From Myxococcales bacterium (GTDB lineage: Bacteria > Myxococcota_A > Polyangia > Polyangiales > Polyangiaceae), in assembly GCA_025359105.1 (NCBI GenBank), contig JANYHK010000027.1, positions 101,218 through 165,217 on the forward strand: 64,000 nt of DNA, in the 5' to 3' direction. Positions 29,229 to 38,500 of the stretch are shown piece after piece. Position 1 is the stretch's first letter; the number at the start of each line of letters is the position of its first letter. The notes below the pieces were generated by a model, which saw only the letters and a program-made list of their open reading frames with translations, had not been told where the DNA came from and did not search any database. The position numbers were made by a program, and so were the translations under genes.

Positions 29229-30347
29229 CTATGGTTTCGCCGGGCAAGAATCGTCGCTCGGAGCGATCGTCTCGAGCGAGCCGATCGCCACCTCGGTCGC
29301 GTCGAAGCCGATGCCTAGGCTGATCCCGTCGCAGGTCTTGGTCGGATCTTGCGTGCCGTCGGCCATGATGTCGCTCGCGCGGCGGATCTTCTGCTCGTAG
29401 CTGTCGAAGACGCCGGGCAAGCACGCGAGCGGGGAGATGTTGCCGCGATTCTTGCGCAGCACCGCAGCGAGCTCGTCGGTGGTGGCGATGCCGCCGAGCA
29501 TCCCCAGCGTCGCGCTCTTTCGATCGGGCGCCAGCTGGAGGGAGATCCGCACCTTTCGGAGGTGGAGTGGCAAGGAGCCGCTCTTGATCGGCACCGTCAC
29601 GATGACCGAGTCGATGACGTCGGAGCTCCAGGTGTCGCCCGTCAGGGTGCCCGCCGGGGCGACGTTCAGCGCCCGATCGACGTCGTCCGACTGCACCGAC
29701 GCGCGATCCACGGGCAAGAGGCGCGGCGTCATGACCGGCGCGTCCGCGCAGACGGGACCGGCGGAGTAAATCTGCGCGGCGAGCGGAGCCGGCGTCGCCG
29801 CGTCGCTGCTGGGCGGAATGGGCGTAGGGAACCGGAGCAGAAGGCGAGCGCGCCCGCCTTCCAGGCCCGCGTTCCAGTTGTCGACCCAGCCCGGCTTCCC
29901 GGCCGTGTCGAAGCTCGCGATGATCGGCGCGATGATCGCAGCGAACGCGTTGTCGATGCCTCCGACACCGTCGGTCTTCACGAGCGCGACGTTGGCCCCT
30001 GCCACCGGCTGGCAGTGGTTCGTCGAGGACTCGGTGGTCGCCTGACCGTCGAGATCGAACCCGTACCCCTTCCAGGCGTTCGGATCGGGGTTGTTCGCGC
30101 GATCGCGGTCCGAGTAGACGTGCGTGATGCCGAGAACGCCCCCGAGGCGCAGCGGCGTGGCGTCGGCCGCATAGCTCGAGCACGTGGCGACGGCCGCGTC
30201 CCCGGTCGCCGCATCCACCGGCGGCGGCGGAGCAACGGCGGCGTCATCGCTGGCGTCCACGCCGGTGAGCGGAGTCGCGGTCGAGCGCGACGACCCGCAC
30301 GCGGCCAAGAGCGGCAGGACGGCGAGGCAGGTGCAGGCGCGGTGCAT
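29229..30347 (-). CDS. Lipoprotein of unknown function
   Basis: This 372-residue predicted lipoprotein has MHRACTCLAVLPLLAACG as signal peptide and lipobox. After an Asp/Ala-rich linker the mature domain has no recognised signature. Visible motifs are GGVLGITHVYSDRDRANNP, VGGIDNAFAAIIAPII, SDVIDSVIVTVPIK and LHLRKVRISLQLAPD. The pattern of a conserved beta-rich body with few cysteines is frequent among uncharacterised lipoproteins of Polyangia. It converges with the Hsp70 operon (21 bp between the stops) and is transcribed away from the tRNA-Arg gene. Confidence 0.75.
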   Translation of the reverse strand: MHRACTCLAVLPLLAACGSSRSTATPLTGVDASDDAAVAPPPPVDAATGDAAVATCSSYAADATPLRLGGVLGITHVYSDRDRANNPDPNAWKGYGFDLDGQATTESSTNHCQPVAGANVALVKTDGVGGIDNAFAAIIAPIIASFDTAGKPGWVDNWNAGLEGGRARLLLRFPTPIPPSSDAATPAPLAAQIYSAGPVCADAPVMTPRLLPVDRASVQSDDVDRALNVAPAGTLTGDTWSSDVIDSVIVTVPIKSGSLPLHLRKVRISLQLAPDRKSATLGMLGGIATTDELAAVLRKNRGNISPLACLPGVFDSYEQKIRRASDIMADGTQDPTKTCDGISLGIGFDATEVAIGSLETIAPSDDSCPAKP

Positions 30348-30439
30348 CGGGGCACTCTACACCGCGCAGGCGATCCGCTGCCCCCAGAGCTTCACGGCTT
30401 TGCGAGGGACGCCGAGCTGTGGCATCCTCCGCACGTTTC

Positions 30440-30512
30440 GCCCTCGTAGCTCAGTGGATAGAGCAGCGGTTTCCTAAACCGTTGGTCGCAAGTTCGATTC
30501 TCGCCGGGGGCG
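30440..30512 (+). tRNA. tRNA-Arg (anticodon CCU)
   Basis: The gene folds into a complete cloverleaf: 7-bp acceptor stem (GCCCTCG with CGGGGGC, one T-G wobble), D-arm, anticodon stem GCGGT/ACCGT with loop TTCCTAA (anticodon CCT at 30473-30475, reading AGG), and a T-arm around GTTCGATTC (one A-C mismatch in its stem). The 3' CCA is not encoded. It is the only tRNA in the window and borders a patch of broken accessory genes, a usual sign of a tRNA used as integration site. Confidence 0.95.
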
Positions 30513-30608
30513 CTTTCAAAATGCTCGAGGATTACTCGACCTCGCCCCAAGTTGCCGTGGTCAATTGGGGACCTGAAGTCGGGATTTTTCGACCGCGGCG
30601 CGCATCGT

Positions 30609-30935
30609 CTACCTCCGTGTGGCCGCGCGCTTCGCGACGGCCCGGGGTGCGCGGGCCACCGAGGGAATCGAAACCCGGTCGGGGCGCTCGAAGCCAACAC
30701 TGACTTCGAGCCCCAACGCTCGTCCAACCTTGGTCAGCGTTTCGAGACTCGGATTCTCGTCGGGGTCTTCGAGCTTTCCGATCTGCTGCTGGCTCACGCC
30801 GGCAAGCTCGCCCAGCGCCTTTTGCGAGAGGCCCGCTTCGTTGCGCGCCCATCGGATACTGAGGGCAGCGGCGAGTTCGAGCCACCCTTCCAGCGCCTCG
30901 CGCGCGGCTTCGGCAATCGCGTCGCCGTCCTCCGT
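30609..30935 (-). pseudogene. Truncated HTH (XRE/HicB-like) antitoxin remnant
   Basis: The frame is open for 108 codons. It holds a piece with HicB-like spacing (TEDGDAIAEAAREALEGW) joined directly to a helix-turn-helix domain (RWARNEAGLSQKALGELAGV, SQQQIGKLEDPDENPSLETL, TKVGRALGLEVSVGFE). In related antitoxins (family knowledge) about 20-40 residues lie between these two parts; here they are missing. There is no ATG; the nearest in-frame start is a GTG at 30797 inside the HTH. So a DNA-binding fragment could still be made, but an intact antitoxin cannot. Its 5' end abuts the broken nucleotidyltransferase gene. Confidence 0.6.
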
Positions 30936-30939
30936 TCAT

Positions 30940-31424
30940 CGCGGTTCGGATGGGGTCGTCGGCCTCGAGTCGACCTTCGAGCACATCGACGACGAACTCG
31001 CGTGCAAAGAGGACGGACGCTCGGAGTTGCTTTCGTCCGTGCTCGTTGTCGTAGTGCCCGGACAGGCCCATGACATTGTGCACGCGGCTCTCCATGCATA
31101 GGACCGGGTGCATGACGTAGAACCTCGCGCCAGTCGGCGCGCCGGCGTCGTTCAGGATCTCGACGGAGAGTGCGGTGGCGTGCACCTCTGCGGCTTCGAG
31201 CCCGAAGGGAGACACTGGCCTCCGCAAAAATCGATGTCCTTGCTCGTGAACGGCGCCTCGCGTGCGAGAGCCGGTATAGGAGGCCCAGCAACCACGGCGG
31301 GACCCTGCTGACCTGTCGCTCGACCCGCTTCAGGCCACGCCCCGACGCCCCGCAGAATGCGCAGCACTTCGCCAGCTCGACTGGGGACGGGAACTTTGCG
31401 GTTGCCATCGGCAAGGAAGAGCAC
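30940..31424 (-). pseudogene. Decayed AbiEii-type nucleotidyltransferase
   Basis: Fragments of one gene lie in two frames. From 31424 down to about 31225: RAGEVLRILRGVGAWPEA, AVVAGPPIPALAREAP and the nucleotidyltransferase signature FTSKDIDFCGG. The GG of the usual VGG motif is changed to AGPP. From 31227 down to about 30945, after a frameshift: GLEAAEVHATALSVEILNDA, FYVMHPVLCMESRVHNVMGL, HGRKQLRASVLFAREFVVDV. The roughly 60 residues normally between these parts, and the C-terminus, are missing. The intact family resembles the toxin half of AbiE-like systems. This copy is inactive. Confidence 0.65.
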
Positions 31425-31680
31425 CTCGGTGCCACGTCAGGAGATGGCCTCCCCGCCACTTCGTCAAGGACGAGCTCGGATCGGAGAGGGCCGCGTGACT
31501 CGACATACCAAGCACCGGAGCCGCACGTTAGAACTCGACGACATCCGAGTCGAGCGCCCGCGCGCATCGATCTACGAGCGGACGAAGGAGCCGCGCTTCC
31601 TCTTCGGACGCGTATCCGACTTCAAGGCGTCGCCTGGCAACGCAAGCGCGTGGAGGGTCGGACCGCGCGCGGCCGCGCGC
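31425..31680. other. 256-bp stretch without recognised gene
   Basis: Between the decayed nucleotidyltransferase and the small peptide gene no reading frame looks like a known protein. A plus-strand frame opening with GTG at 31497 (LELDDIRVERPRASIYERTK) is open to 32043, but its composition is that of an antisense shadow further on. The base composition is less GC-rich than the flanks, as in the whole 30.5-32.0 kb patch. Confidence 0.5.
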
Positions 31681-31842
31681 TCAGCGGCGGTCTTCGAAGT
31701 AGTGTCCGCCCCGTCGATCTTCGACGTTCCGGCTCTCGGGGTATCCCGGGGCGAAGCGAACCCCGCCGCTCACGTTCGCGAGCGCGGCGGCATCGATCTC
31801 CTCGAACTTCGGCTTCTGCTTCTGTGTCTCGGGCTTGTTCAT
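31681..31842 (-). CDS. Small double-glycine-leader peptide (bacteriocin/RiPP-precursor-like)
   Basis: A 53-residue ORF starts at ATG 31842 with a strong ribosome-binding site (AGGAGGCGATC before the ATG). Residues 1-27 read like a double-glycine leader: charged start (MNKPETQKQKPKFEEIDA), then AALANVSGG, matching the L-x-x-V-S-G-G pattern cut by C39-peptidase ABC exporters. The 26-residue remainder starts VRFAPGYPES and ends GGHYFEDRR; it is polar, rich in Arg/Asp/Glu, and has no cysteine and no Ser/Thr pattern for lanthionines. No exporter or modifying enzyme is adjacent. It could be an exported signal or bacteriocin-like peptide, or a leader-only homologue. Confidence 0.6.
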   Translation of the reverse strand: MNKPETQKQKPKFEEIDAAALANVSGGVRFAPGYPESRNVEDRRGGHYFEDRR

Positions 31843-31860
31843 GATCGCCTCCTGCGCTCT

Positions 31861-31932
31861 CACGAATGCACGGCACGAGCCATCCTGCGATCGCGCAAGG
31901 AGGACGGAACATTCGTGTGCACTACGCACACG
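31861..31932. promoter_or_regulatory. Inverted repeats upstream of the double-glycine peptide gene
   Basis: Two inverted repeats lie 19-90 bp upstream of the ATG at 31842. CACGAATG (31861-31868) is complemented by CATTCGTG (31910-31917), and CGTGTGC (31914-31920) by GCACACG (31926-31932) with a 5-bp spacer. The second has the size of an operator for a dimeric regulator. Confidence 0.4.
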
Positions 31933-32078
31933 TCCAACCCAACTGCGCGAAGCCCTGACGGGCCGGGGAGGGAACGACGCCTCACCGAGCAGAGAGCGCG
32001 ATCCACCCGCGTGTTCCGGCGGAAAATTCGCGCGTCTTCGTAGCGGATCTTTCCGCCCTTCGATCCCGTCGTTGGAGC

Positions 32079-32822
32079 TCAGAAGCTCTGGTTCGAGAAG
32101 TGAAACGCGAACACCCGCGAGGTCGGCGATAGCGGGTCGAGCACGAGCGCGCCGTCGTCGTTGAATCCGTGGCGGTGCACCAGGTGGATGCCTCCCTTGC
32201 TGTACGTCGTCGCAAAGACGGAGACGTGGTTCGCGCTCGCCAGCGCGCCTTCGATCTGCTGGTTGATCGCGCCCTCCGAACCCGGCGAGAAGTCCGGCGC
32301 GTGGAGACCGAGGTCGCTGGCGTAGTCGAGCTTGGCGTGCGCGTGCCAGCCTTCGTTCCATGCGCCGCCGGGGAGGGGGACGTCCTTCTCGGCGACGAAG
32401 CCCGAGTCGGTGTTGACGGCGACGTCGTACGTCGCTCCGCCGGAGGACACTTGCACGTGCACGTGGTGGCTGTCCGCGTTGCACGCGCCGCTTCCCGGGA
32501 CGACGACCGCGACGACGAAGCCATCGAGGCGCCCGAAGCCGCCCGGCGACAGACCCGTCCCGAAGCTGGTCGTGCAGGTGACGCGCGCGGGCGGTCCGTC
32601 GTCGCCGCTCGCGCCGTCTGCGGCCGCAGCCTCGCCGGTGGAGGCGTCGGACGTCGAGGCATCGCGTGCAGCATCGGAGCCTGCGTCCTTGTGACGTCGG
32701 CGCGACGCTTCGAGGCCGTCTTCGCTGCTGCTCGACGCCTCCGGCGCGCTGGAGCAGGCCACGGTCACCGAACCGACGACGCAGAACACGAGGGCGAGAG
32801 AGGGACCGAGCTTGAGGGTCAT
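32079..32822 (-). CDS. Lipoprotein of unknown function
   Basis: This 247-residue predicted lipoprotein has signal peptide and lipobox MTLKLGPSLALVFCVVGSVT / TVACSS. An Asp/Ala/Ser-rich linker of about 60 residues leads to a beta-rich domain (GFGRLDGFVVAVVVPGSGAC, HHVHVQVSSGGATYDVAVNT, GWHAHAKLDYASDLGLHAPD) with several His residues that could bind metal. No family is recognised. It stands alone between the double-glycine peptide and the monooxygenase, all on the minus strand but with gaps of 236 and 141 bp. Confidence 0.72.
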   Translation of the reverse strand: MTLKLGPSLALVFCVVGSVTVACSSAPEASSSSEDGLEASRRRHKDAGSDAARDASTSDASTGEAAAADGASGDDGPPARVTCTTSFGTGLSPGGFGRLDGFVVAVVVPGSGACNADSHHVHVQVSSGGATYDVAVNTDSGFVAEKDVPLPGGAWNEGWHAHAKLDYASDLGLHAPDFSPGSEGAINQQIEGALASANHVSVFATTYSKGGIHLVHRHGFNDDGALVLDPLSPTSRVFAFHFSNQSF

Positions 32823-32963
32823 GCGACCTCACACGTTGAATCCGAGTCAGGCTCCGACGGCGGCAGAGTCGTTCAGACACCCCGCGCGAAGCGAGCCCGA
32901 ACGACGCGGCGCCTCAAAATCGATGAGGAAACGTCGCACACGGCACCAGCTTTCGTGCGCGCG

Positions 32964-34415
32964 TTACGCGCGGAACTCCATCGCGCGATCCTTCAGCGGC
33001 GCGTGCCGGAGCAAGAAGCGGTCGATCGCGTAGTTCTGGTAGAGCTTCCACGGCGTCGCCGAGCCCTGGCGCGGGAAGCGATCGATCGCGCGCTGGATGT
33101 AGCTCGACGAGAAATCGATGATGGGCATCTCCTTCACCGTCGGATCGGTCCGTCGCGGACAGCATTGCCGGTAGCCGTGCGCGTCCATGTAGAGGAGCAG
33201 GCGGCAGACGTACTCGCTCGTCAGATCGCATTTCAGCGTCCACGACGCGTTCGTGTAACCGATCGCGAGCGCCATGTTCGGCACGTCGCTGCACATGATC
33301 CCTTTGTACGTCATCGTCTTCGACGGCTCGACGCGCGCGCCGTCGACCTCGAGCTCCAGGCCGCCCAGGAACTTCAGCTGTAGGCCCGTCGCCATGACGA
33401 CGAGATCCGCCGCCAGCTCCTCCCCCGAGCGGAGCCTGATGCCGGTCTCGGTGAACGACGCGATGTGATCGGTCACGACCGACGCGCGGCCCTCGCGGAT
33501 CGCATCGAAGAGATCGCCGTCGGGGACCATGCAGACGCGCTGATCCCACGGAGCGTACGACGGGGTGAAGTTCTCGACGGCCGAGGCTCCGCGCAGCGCC
33601 TTCTTCACGCCGCCGATCATCAAGCGCTTCGCCTGGTCCGGGAAGCGACGGCAATACGCGTAGAACGCCATGGCCAGGCCCACGTTCTTCCAGCGCGCGA
33701 CCGAGTACGCGACGCCCGCGGGGAGGCGCGCGCGCATCCAGTTGGCGATCGCGTCGCGCTCGGGCACCGTGATCACGTACGTCGGTGAGCGCTGCAGCAT
33801 CGTGACGTGGGCGGCGCGCTTCGCGAGCTCGGGCACCAGCGTCACCGCGGTCGCGCCGCTGCCGATGACGACGACGCGCTTTCCCTCGTAGGCGACGTCG
33901 GGGGTCCACTTCTGGGGATGCACGATCCGCCCGCGGAAGCGGTCCATCCCCGCGAGCTCCGGCGTGTAGCCCGCGTCGTAGTCGTAGTACCCGGCGCACA
34001 TGAAGAGGAACTTGCACGTGAGCCGGACGGTCTCGCCGGCCGCATCGTCCCGCACCTCCACCGTCCACCGCGCGTCCTTGCTCGACCACGACGCGCGGAC
34101 GGCGCGCTGCCGGTAGCGGATCTTGCGATCGATGCCGTAGGCCTCGGCCGTCTCGCGCACGTACGCAAGGATCGCGGGGCCGTCGGCGATCGCCTTCGGG
34201 TTCGTCCACGGGCGGAACGAGTAGCCGAGCGTGTACATGTCCGAATCGGAGCGAATGCCGGGGTAGCGGAAAAAATCCCACGTGCCGCCGAGACGCTCGC
34301 GGCCTTCGAGGATCGCGTACGTCTTGTCCGGGCACTTGGTCTGCAGGTGGTAGGCGGCGCCGATGCCGGAGAGGCCTGCGCCGACGATCAGGACGTCGAG
34401 ATCGGAGGGTTGCAC
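32964..34415 (-). CDS. Flavin-containing monooxygenase, Baeyer-Villiger type
   Basis: This 483-residue cytosolic FAD/NADPH enzyme has an FAD-binding Rossmann motif GAGLSGIGAAYHL at the N-terminus, GGTWDFFRYPGIRSDSDMYT, the Baeyer-Villiger fingerprint FxGxxxHxxxW as FRGRIVHPQKW, and the NADPH motif VVVIGSGATAVT. Such enzymes insert oxygen next to a ketone to give an ester or lactone, or oxidise S/N atoms; the substrate cannot be read from sequence. The start is taken as GTG 34415, immediately before the FAD motif. It is divergent from the DoxX-like gene (78 bp apart). Confidence 0.92.
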   Translation of the reverse strand: MQPSDLDVLIVGAGLSGIGAAYHLQTKCPDKTYAILEGRERLGGTWDFFRYPGIRSDSDMYTLGYSFRPWTNPKAIADGPAILAYVRETAEAYGIDRKIRYRQRAVRASWSSKDARWTVEVRDDAAGETVRLTCKFLFMCAGYYDYDAGYTPELAGMDRFRGRIVHPQKWTPDVAYEGKRVVVIGSGATAVTLVPELAKRAAHVTMLQRSPTYVITVPERDAIANWMRARLPAGVAYSVARWKNVGLAMAFYAYCRRFPDQAKRLMIGGVKKALRGASAVENFTPSYAPWDQRVCMVPDGDLFDAIREGRASVVTDHIASFTETGIRLRSGEELAADLVVMATGLQLKFLGGLELEVDGARVEPSKTMTYKGIMCSDVPNMALAIGYTNASWTLKCDLTSEYVCRLLLYMDAHGYRQCCPRRTDPTVKEMPIIDFSSSYIQRAIDRFPRQGSATPWKLYQNYAIDRFLLRHAPLKDRAMEFRA

Positions 34416-34493
34416 GGTGGAGCGGGATCGTACCCCACGCGGCGCGTACCCGGGGAGCAAGCGGAGGGCCGCGGAACGGCGTAGAAGTCACGC

Positions 34494-34904
34494 ATGCGCG
34501 GAGCGCTTCGACTCGTCCTCGCCGTGGCGATGATCGCCGTCGGCGTCTTGCATTTCACCTCGCCGGACGGCTTCGTGCGAATCGTCCCGCGCGCTCTCCC
34601 CGCGCCGCTCGTGCTGGTCTTTGTGAGCGGAGCGTTCGAGATCCTGGGCGGCGTGGGCCTCCTCGTTCCCCGCGTGCGTCGGGCGGCGTCGCTCGGCCTC
34701 GTCGCGCTCTACGTGGCGGTATTTCCTGCGAACGTGAACATGGCGATGAACGATCTGCAGCTCGGCTCGAGTCACATCCCCACGGCCCTCCTGTGGCTGC
34801 GGTTGCCTCTTCAGCTGGTGCTCATCGCATTGGCGCTGTGGGTTGGGAGAACGCCGCCTCCAGTCGACCCCTCGAACCCTGCGGGAAAACAGGGCCTTCC
34901 TTGA
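34494..34904 (+). CDS. DoxX-like four-helix membrane protein
   Basis: This 136-residue inner-membrane protein has four predicted helices (LRLVLAVAMIAVGVLHFTSP, PLVLVFVSGAFEILGGVGLL, AASLGLVALYVAVFPANVNM, LPLQLVLIALALWVG). The pattern GVLHF near the start and FPANVNMA are typical of small DoxX/YphA-type proteins, some of which take part in redox or quinone-linked chemistry. No catalytic residues can be named. It is divergent from the Baeyer-Villiger monooxygenase, a neighbour combination seen for small oxidoreductase modules (inference). Confidence 0.8.
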   Translation: MRGALRLVLAVAMIAVGVLHFTSPDGFVRIVPRALPAPLVLVFVSGAFEILGGVGLLVPRVRRAASLGLVALYVAVFPANVNMAMNDLQLGSSHIPTALLWLRLPLQLVLIALALWVGRTPPPVDPSNPAGKQGLP

Positions 34905-34951
34905 CGCTCGGGGTCTCCCCCGCTACGTGACATGCATTCCATGGTGCCGCG

Positions 34952-35491
34952 ATGAGTCGACTCCTCTGGGGCAGCTTTCTGGTCGCGGCGATGGTCTCGA
35001 CCGCATGCACCGGTTCGGCCACGGGAACGAGCTCGTCGGGTGGAACGAGCTCCGGGGGATCCTCGGGAGGTTCGGGAAGCTCGGGAAGCTCGGGAAGCTC
35101 GGGGACGTCAGGCACATCGGGCAGCTCGGGGACGTCAGGGTCCTCGAGTAGCTCCGGGACATCCGGCTCCTCAGGCAGCTCGGGGACGTCGGGGACGTCA
35201 GGTAGCTCGGGCGCGCTCGTCCACAAGGACCACGGCGACTGCCCAGGCGGCGGCTGCGAGCAGCTCTGCCGAACCGGCGAGGACTGCACCGCCGCGTGCT
35301 CGGGTGGAATCTGCCTGCAGTCGTGTGAATCGGGCGCGAAGTGCAGCTTCACGTGCGCGGGCAGCAGGTGCTCGCAAGCCTGCGCGGCAGGGGCCAAATG
35401 CACGCTGACCTGCGCCGGCGGGCTCTGCAACCAGCGGTGCGCCGACGCATGCGATAAAACGTGCTCCGGCAGCGGCTGCACCAACTACTAG
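34952..35491 (+). CDS. Ser/Gly-repeat, Cys-rich lipoprotein
   Basis: This 179-residue lipoprotein has lipobox VSTACTG. From about residue 24 to 90 it is a flexible linker of GSSG, GTSG and SSSG units, encoded by near-repeats of TCGGGAAGC / TCGGGGACG. The C-terminal about 85 residues hold some 18 cysteines in regular pairs (CPGGGCEQLCRTGEDC, CTAACSGGICLQSC, CSFTCAGSRCSQAC, CTLTCAGGLCNQRC), a repeat of about 16 residues. It is a surface-exposed disulfide-rich head on a long tether; the function is unknown. Confidence 0.8.
   Translation: MSRLLWGSFLVAAMVSTACTGSATGTSSSGGTSSGGSSGGSGSSGSSGSSGTSGTSGSSGTSGSSSSSGTSGSSGSSGTSGTSGSSGALVHKDHGDCPGGGCEQLCRTGEDCTAACSGGICLQSCESGAKCSFTCAGSRCSQACAAGAKCTLTCAGGLCNQRCADACDKTCSGSGCTNY
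35021..35217. repeat. Degenerate 9-bp repeat coding a Ser/Gly/Thr linker
   Basis: About 20 units of a 9-bp pattern (TCGGGNANC and close variants, with GGAAGCTCG tandem copies at 35070-35100) run through the linker of the Cys-rich lipoprotein and encode GSS, GTS and SSG steps. Confidence 0.75.
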
Positions 35492-35504
35492 ACAACTTCG
35501 CAGC

Positions 35505-38500
35505 ATGACCAACGACGCAGGCACCGAGCCCCGCGAGGCGGCGGTCGGGAGCTCACCCATCCACTTTCCGCCGGAGCTGCCGATCTCCGCGCGCGCGATG
35601 GACATCGCGGAGGCGATCGGCGCGCACCAGGTCGTGATCGTCGCGGGCGCGACGGGATCGGGCAAGACGACGCAGCTCCCCAAGATCGCGCTCGCGCTGG
35701 GGCGCGGCGTCGAGCGGCTCATCGGCGTCACCCAGCCGCGACGCATCGCCGCGACGAGCGTGGCGGCGCGCGTCGCGACCGAGCTGGGGACGACGCTCGG
35801 CGCCGAGGTCGGCTACCAGATCCGCTTCGAGGACCGCACCTCGCCGGGCACGTACATCAAGTTCATGACCGACGGGATCCTCCTCGCGGAGATCCATGGC
35901 GATCCGCTCCTGTCGCGCTACGACACGCTCGTCCTCGACGAGGCGCACGAGCGCTCGCTCAACATCGATTTCTTGCTCGGGTGGGTGAAGCGCATCTTGC
36001 CGCAGCGCCCCGACCTCAAGGTGATCGTGAGCTCTGCGACGCTCGACACCGGGCGCTTCTCCGAGTTCTTCGGCGGCGCCCCGGTGATCGAGGTCGAAGG
36101 GCGGACGTTCCCGGTCGACGTCCTCTACGAGCCGGCGGCGGAGGACGCGCTCCTGCACGAGGCGGTCGCGCACGCCGTGAAGAGCGTGACGTCGCTCGAT
36201 CCGCGCGGCGACATCCTCGTGTTTCTCCCCGGCGAGCGCGAGATCCGCGAGACCGAGGACGAGCTCCGCGCGCTCGGCCTTCGCCACACCGTCGTGCAGC
36301 CGCTTTATGCACGCCTGGCGGCGGGGGAGCAGGCGCGCGTCTTCGCGACCATCCCGGAGCGGCGCATCATCCTCGCGACCAACGTGGCCGAGACGTCGCT
36401 GACGATCCCCGGGATCGTGTACGTCATCGACACCGGCGTCGCGCGCCTCTCCCGCTACGATCCGCGCTCCGGCACGACGCGCCTGCAAATCGAGGCCATC
36501 TCGCGCGCGAGCGCCGACCAGCGCAAGGGGCGGTGCGGGCGCGTCCGCGACGGCATCTGCGTGCGCCTGTACGACGAAGAGAGCTTCGGCGCGCGGCCCG
36601 AGTTCACCGATCCCGAGATCATGCGGACAGGGCTCGCCGGCGTCATCTTGCGGATGAAGGCGCTCGGGCTCGGCGACGTCGAGGATTTCCCCTTCCTCGA
36701 GCCGCCGCAGAACAAATCGATCACCGAGGGCTACCGCGTCCTCGAGGAGCTCGGCGCGCTCGACGCGTGGCGCGAGCTCACCGCCCTGGGTCGCGATCTC
36801 GCGCGCTTGCCTGTGGATCCGCGAATCGGCCGCATGATCCTCGCCGGCGCAGAGCTCTCGTGCCTCCGGGAAATCCTCGTCGTCGCGGCCGCGCTCACGA
36901 TCCAGGACCCGCGCGAGCGCCCCCGCGAGGCGCTGCAAAAGGCCGACGCCCTGCACCGGCGCTTCCGCGATGAGCGCTCGGACTTCGTCGCGCTCTTGCG
37001 TCTGTGGGCGTTCGTCGACGAGGCGGCGCGCAAAGGGACCGGCCAGCTCCGGCGCGTTTGCCGCGACAATTTTCTCTCGTTCGTACGCGTGCGGGAGTGG
37101 CGGGAGATCCACCGGCAGCTCGAGGACATCGTCCGCGATCTCGACGTGCACGACGTGCACGGCGGCCGCGGCGGAGGAGGCGGAGGCAGGGGTGACGACG
37201 CGGGGGCACACGACGCGCTCCACCGCGCGCTCCTCATGGGGCTCCTCTCCAAGATCGGCACCTACCACACCGAGCACCGGGTCTACCTGGGCGCGCGGCA
37301 GACGCGGTTCGTCATCCACCCCTCGTCGGCGCTCGCGCGGAAGCCGCCGGCGTGGATCATGGCCTTCGAGCTGGTCGAGACGACGCAGCTCTTCGCGCGC
37401 TCCGTCGCGAAGCTCGATCCGGAGTGGCTGGAGACGGCAGCGCCCCACCTTTTGAAGAAGAGCTACTCCGACCCGCACTGGTCGGAGAAGGCCGCGCGCG
37501 CGCAGATCCGCGAGCACTCGACGCTCTTCGGGCTCACCGTCGCGCGCGACAAGAGCGTCGCCTACGGGCGCGTCGCACCGGAGGCCGCGCGGCGCATGTT
37601 CCTAGAGCACGCGCTCGTGCGCGGCGAGTTCACGTCGCGCGGCGCCTTCCTCGAGCACAACCGGGCGCTCCTCGAAGAGGTCGCGCGCCTCCGCGACAAG
37701 GCGAGACGGAGCGACATGCTCGCGGACGACGACGCTCTGCTCGCGTTCTTCGACCGGCGCGTGCCCGCGGAGGTCGTGGACGGCCAGAGCTTCGAGGTCT
37801 GGCGGGAGCGCGCCGAGAAGGCCGACCCCAAAGCGCTGCGCTTGACCATCGAGGACGTGCTCGTCGGCGACCAGGAGCTTCACCCCTCCGACTATCCAGA
37901 CACCGTGTCGCTCCACGGCGCCGATCTCAAGGTGACCTACCACTTCGACCCGTCGGCCGACGACGACGGCGCGACCCTCACCGTGCCGCTCGTCTTCCTG
38001 CCGCAGCTCGCGCCGAGCGCGCTCGACTGGACGATCCCGGGCTGGCACGAGGAGAAGCTGTACTCGCTGCTCGGCACGGTGCCGCGCCCGCTCCGGCGCG
38101 ATCTCGGCGATCTCCGCGAGCTCGCCAAGACGCTGGCCAGAACCCTCACGCCCTTCGATGGCCCGATGAAGCCCGCGCTCGTGCGCGCGCTCGCCGACCT
38201 CACGGGCGTGGACGTGCCAGAGGAGGCGATCCGGACCGATCAGGTGCCGCCGCATCTGCGCCTCACGTGCCGCGTCGTCGACGAACGCGGCACGGTCGTC
38301 GCGCAGGGGCGCGAGGTGGACGAGATCCTCGCGGCGCACGGCGCCCGGGCGCGCGCGGCGTGGAAGGAGACCGCGCGTCCGGCGTTCGAGCAGACCGGGC
38401 TGATGGCGTTTCCCGCCGAGGCCTTGCCGCCGCACGTCACGCGGCGCGTCGCGGGGCACGACGTGCGGAGCTACCCGGCGCTCGTCGATCGCGGCACCTC

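Noticed and set aside
31497..32043. Plus-strand frame starting with GTG near the double-glycine peptide
   Set aside because: It runs antisense to the peptide gene and contains no recognisable protein; only the first 50 codons are even plausible.
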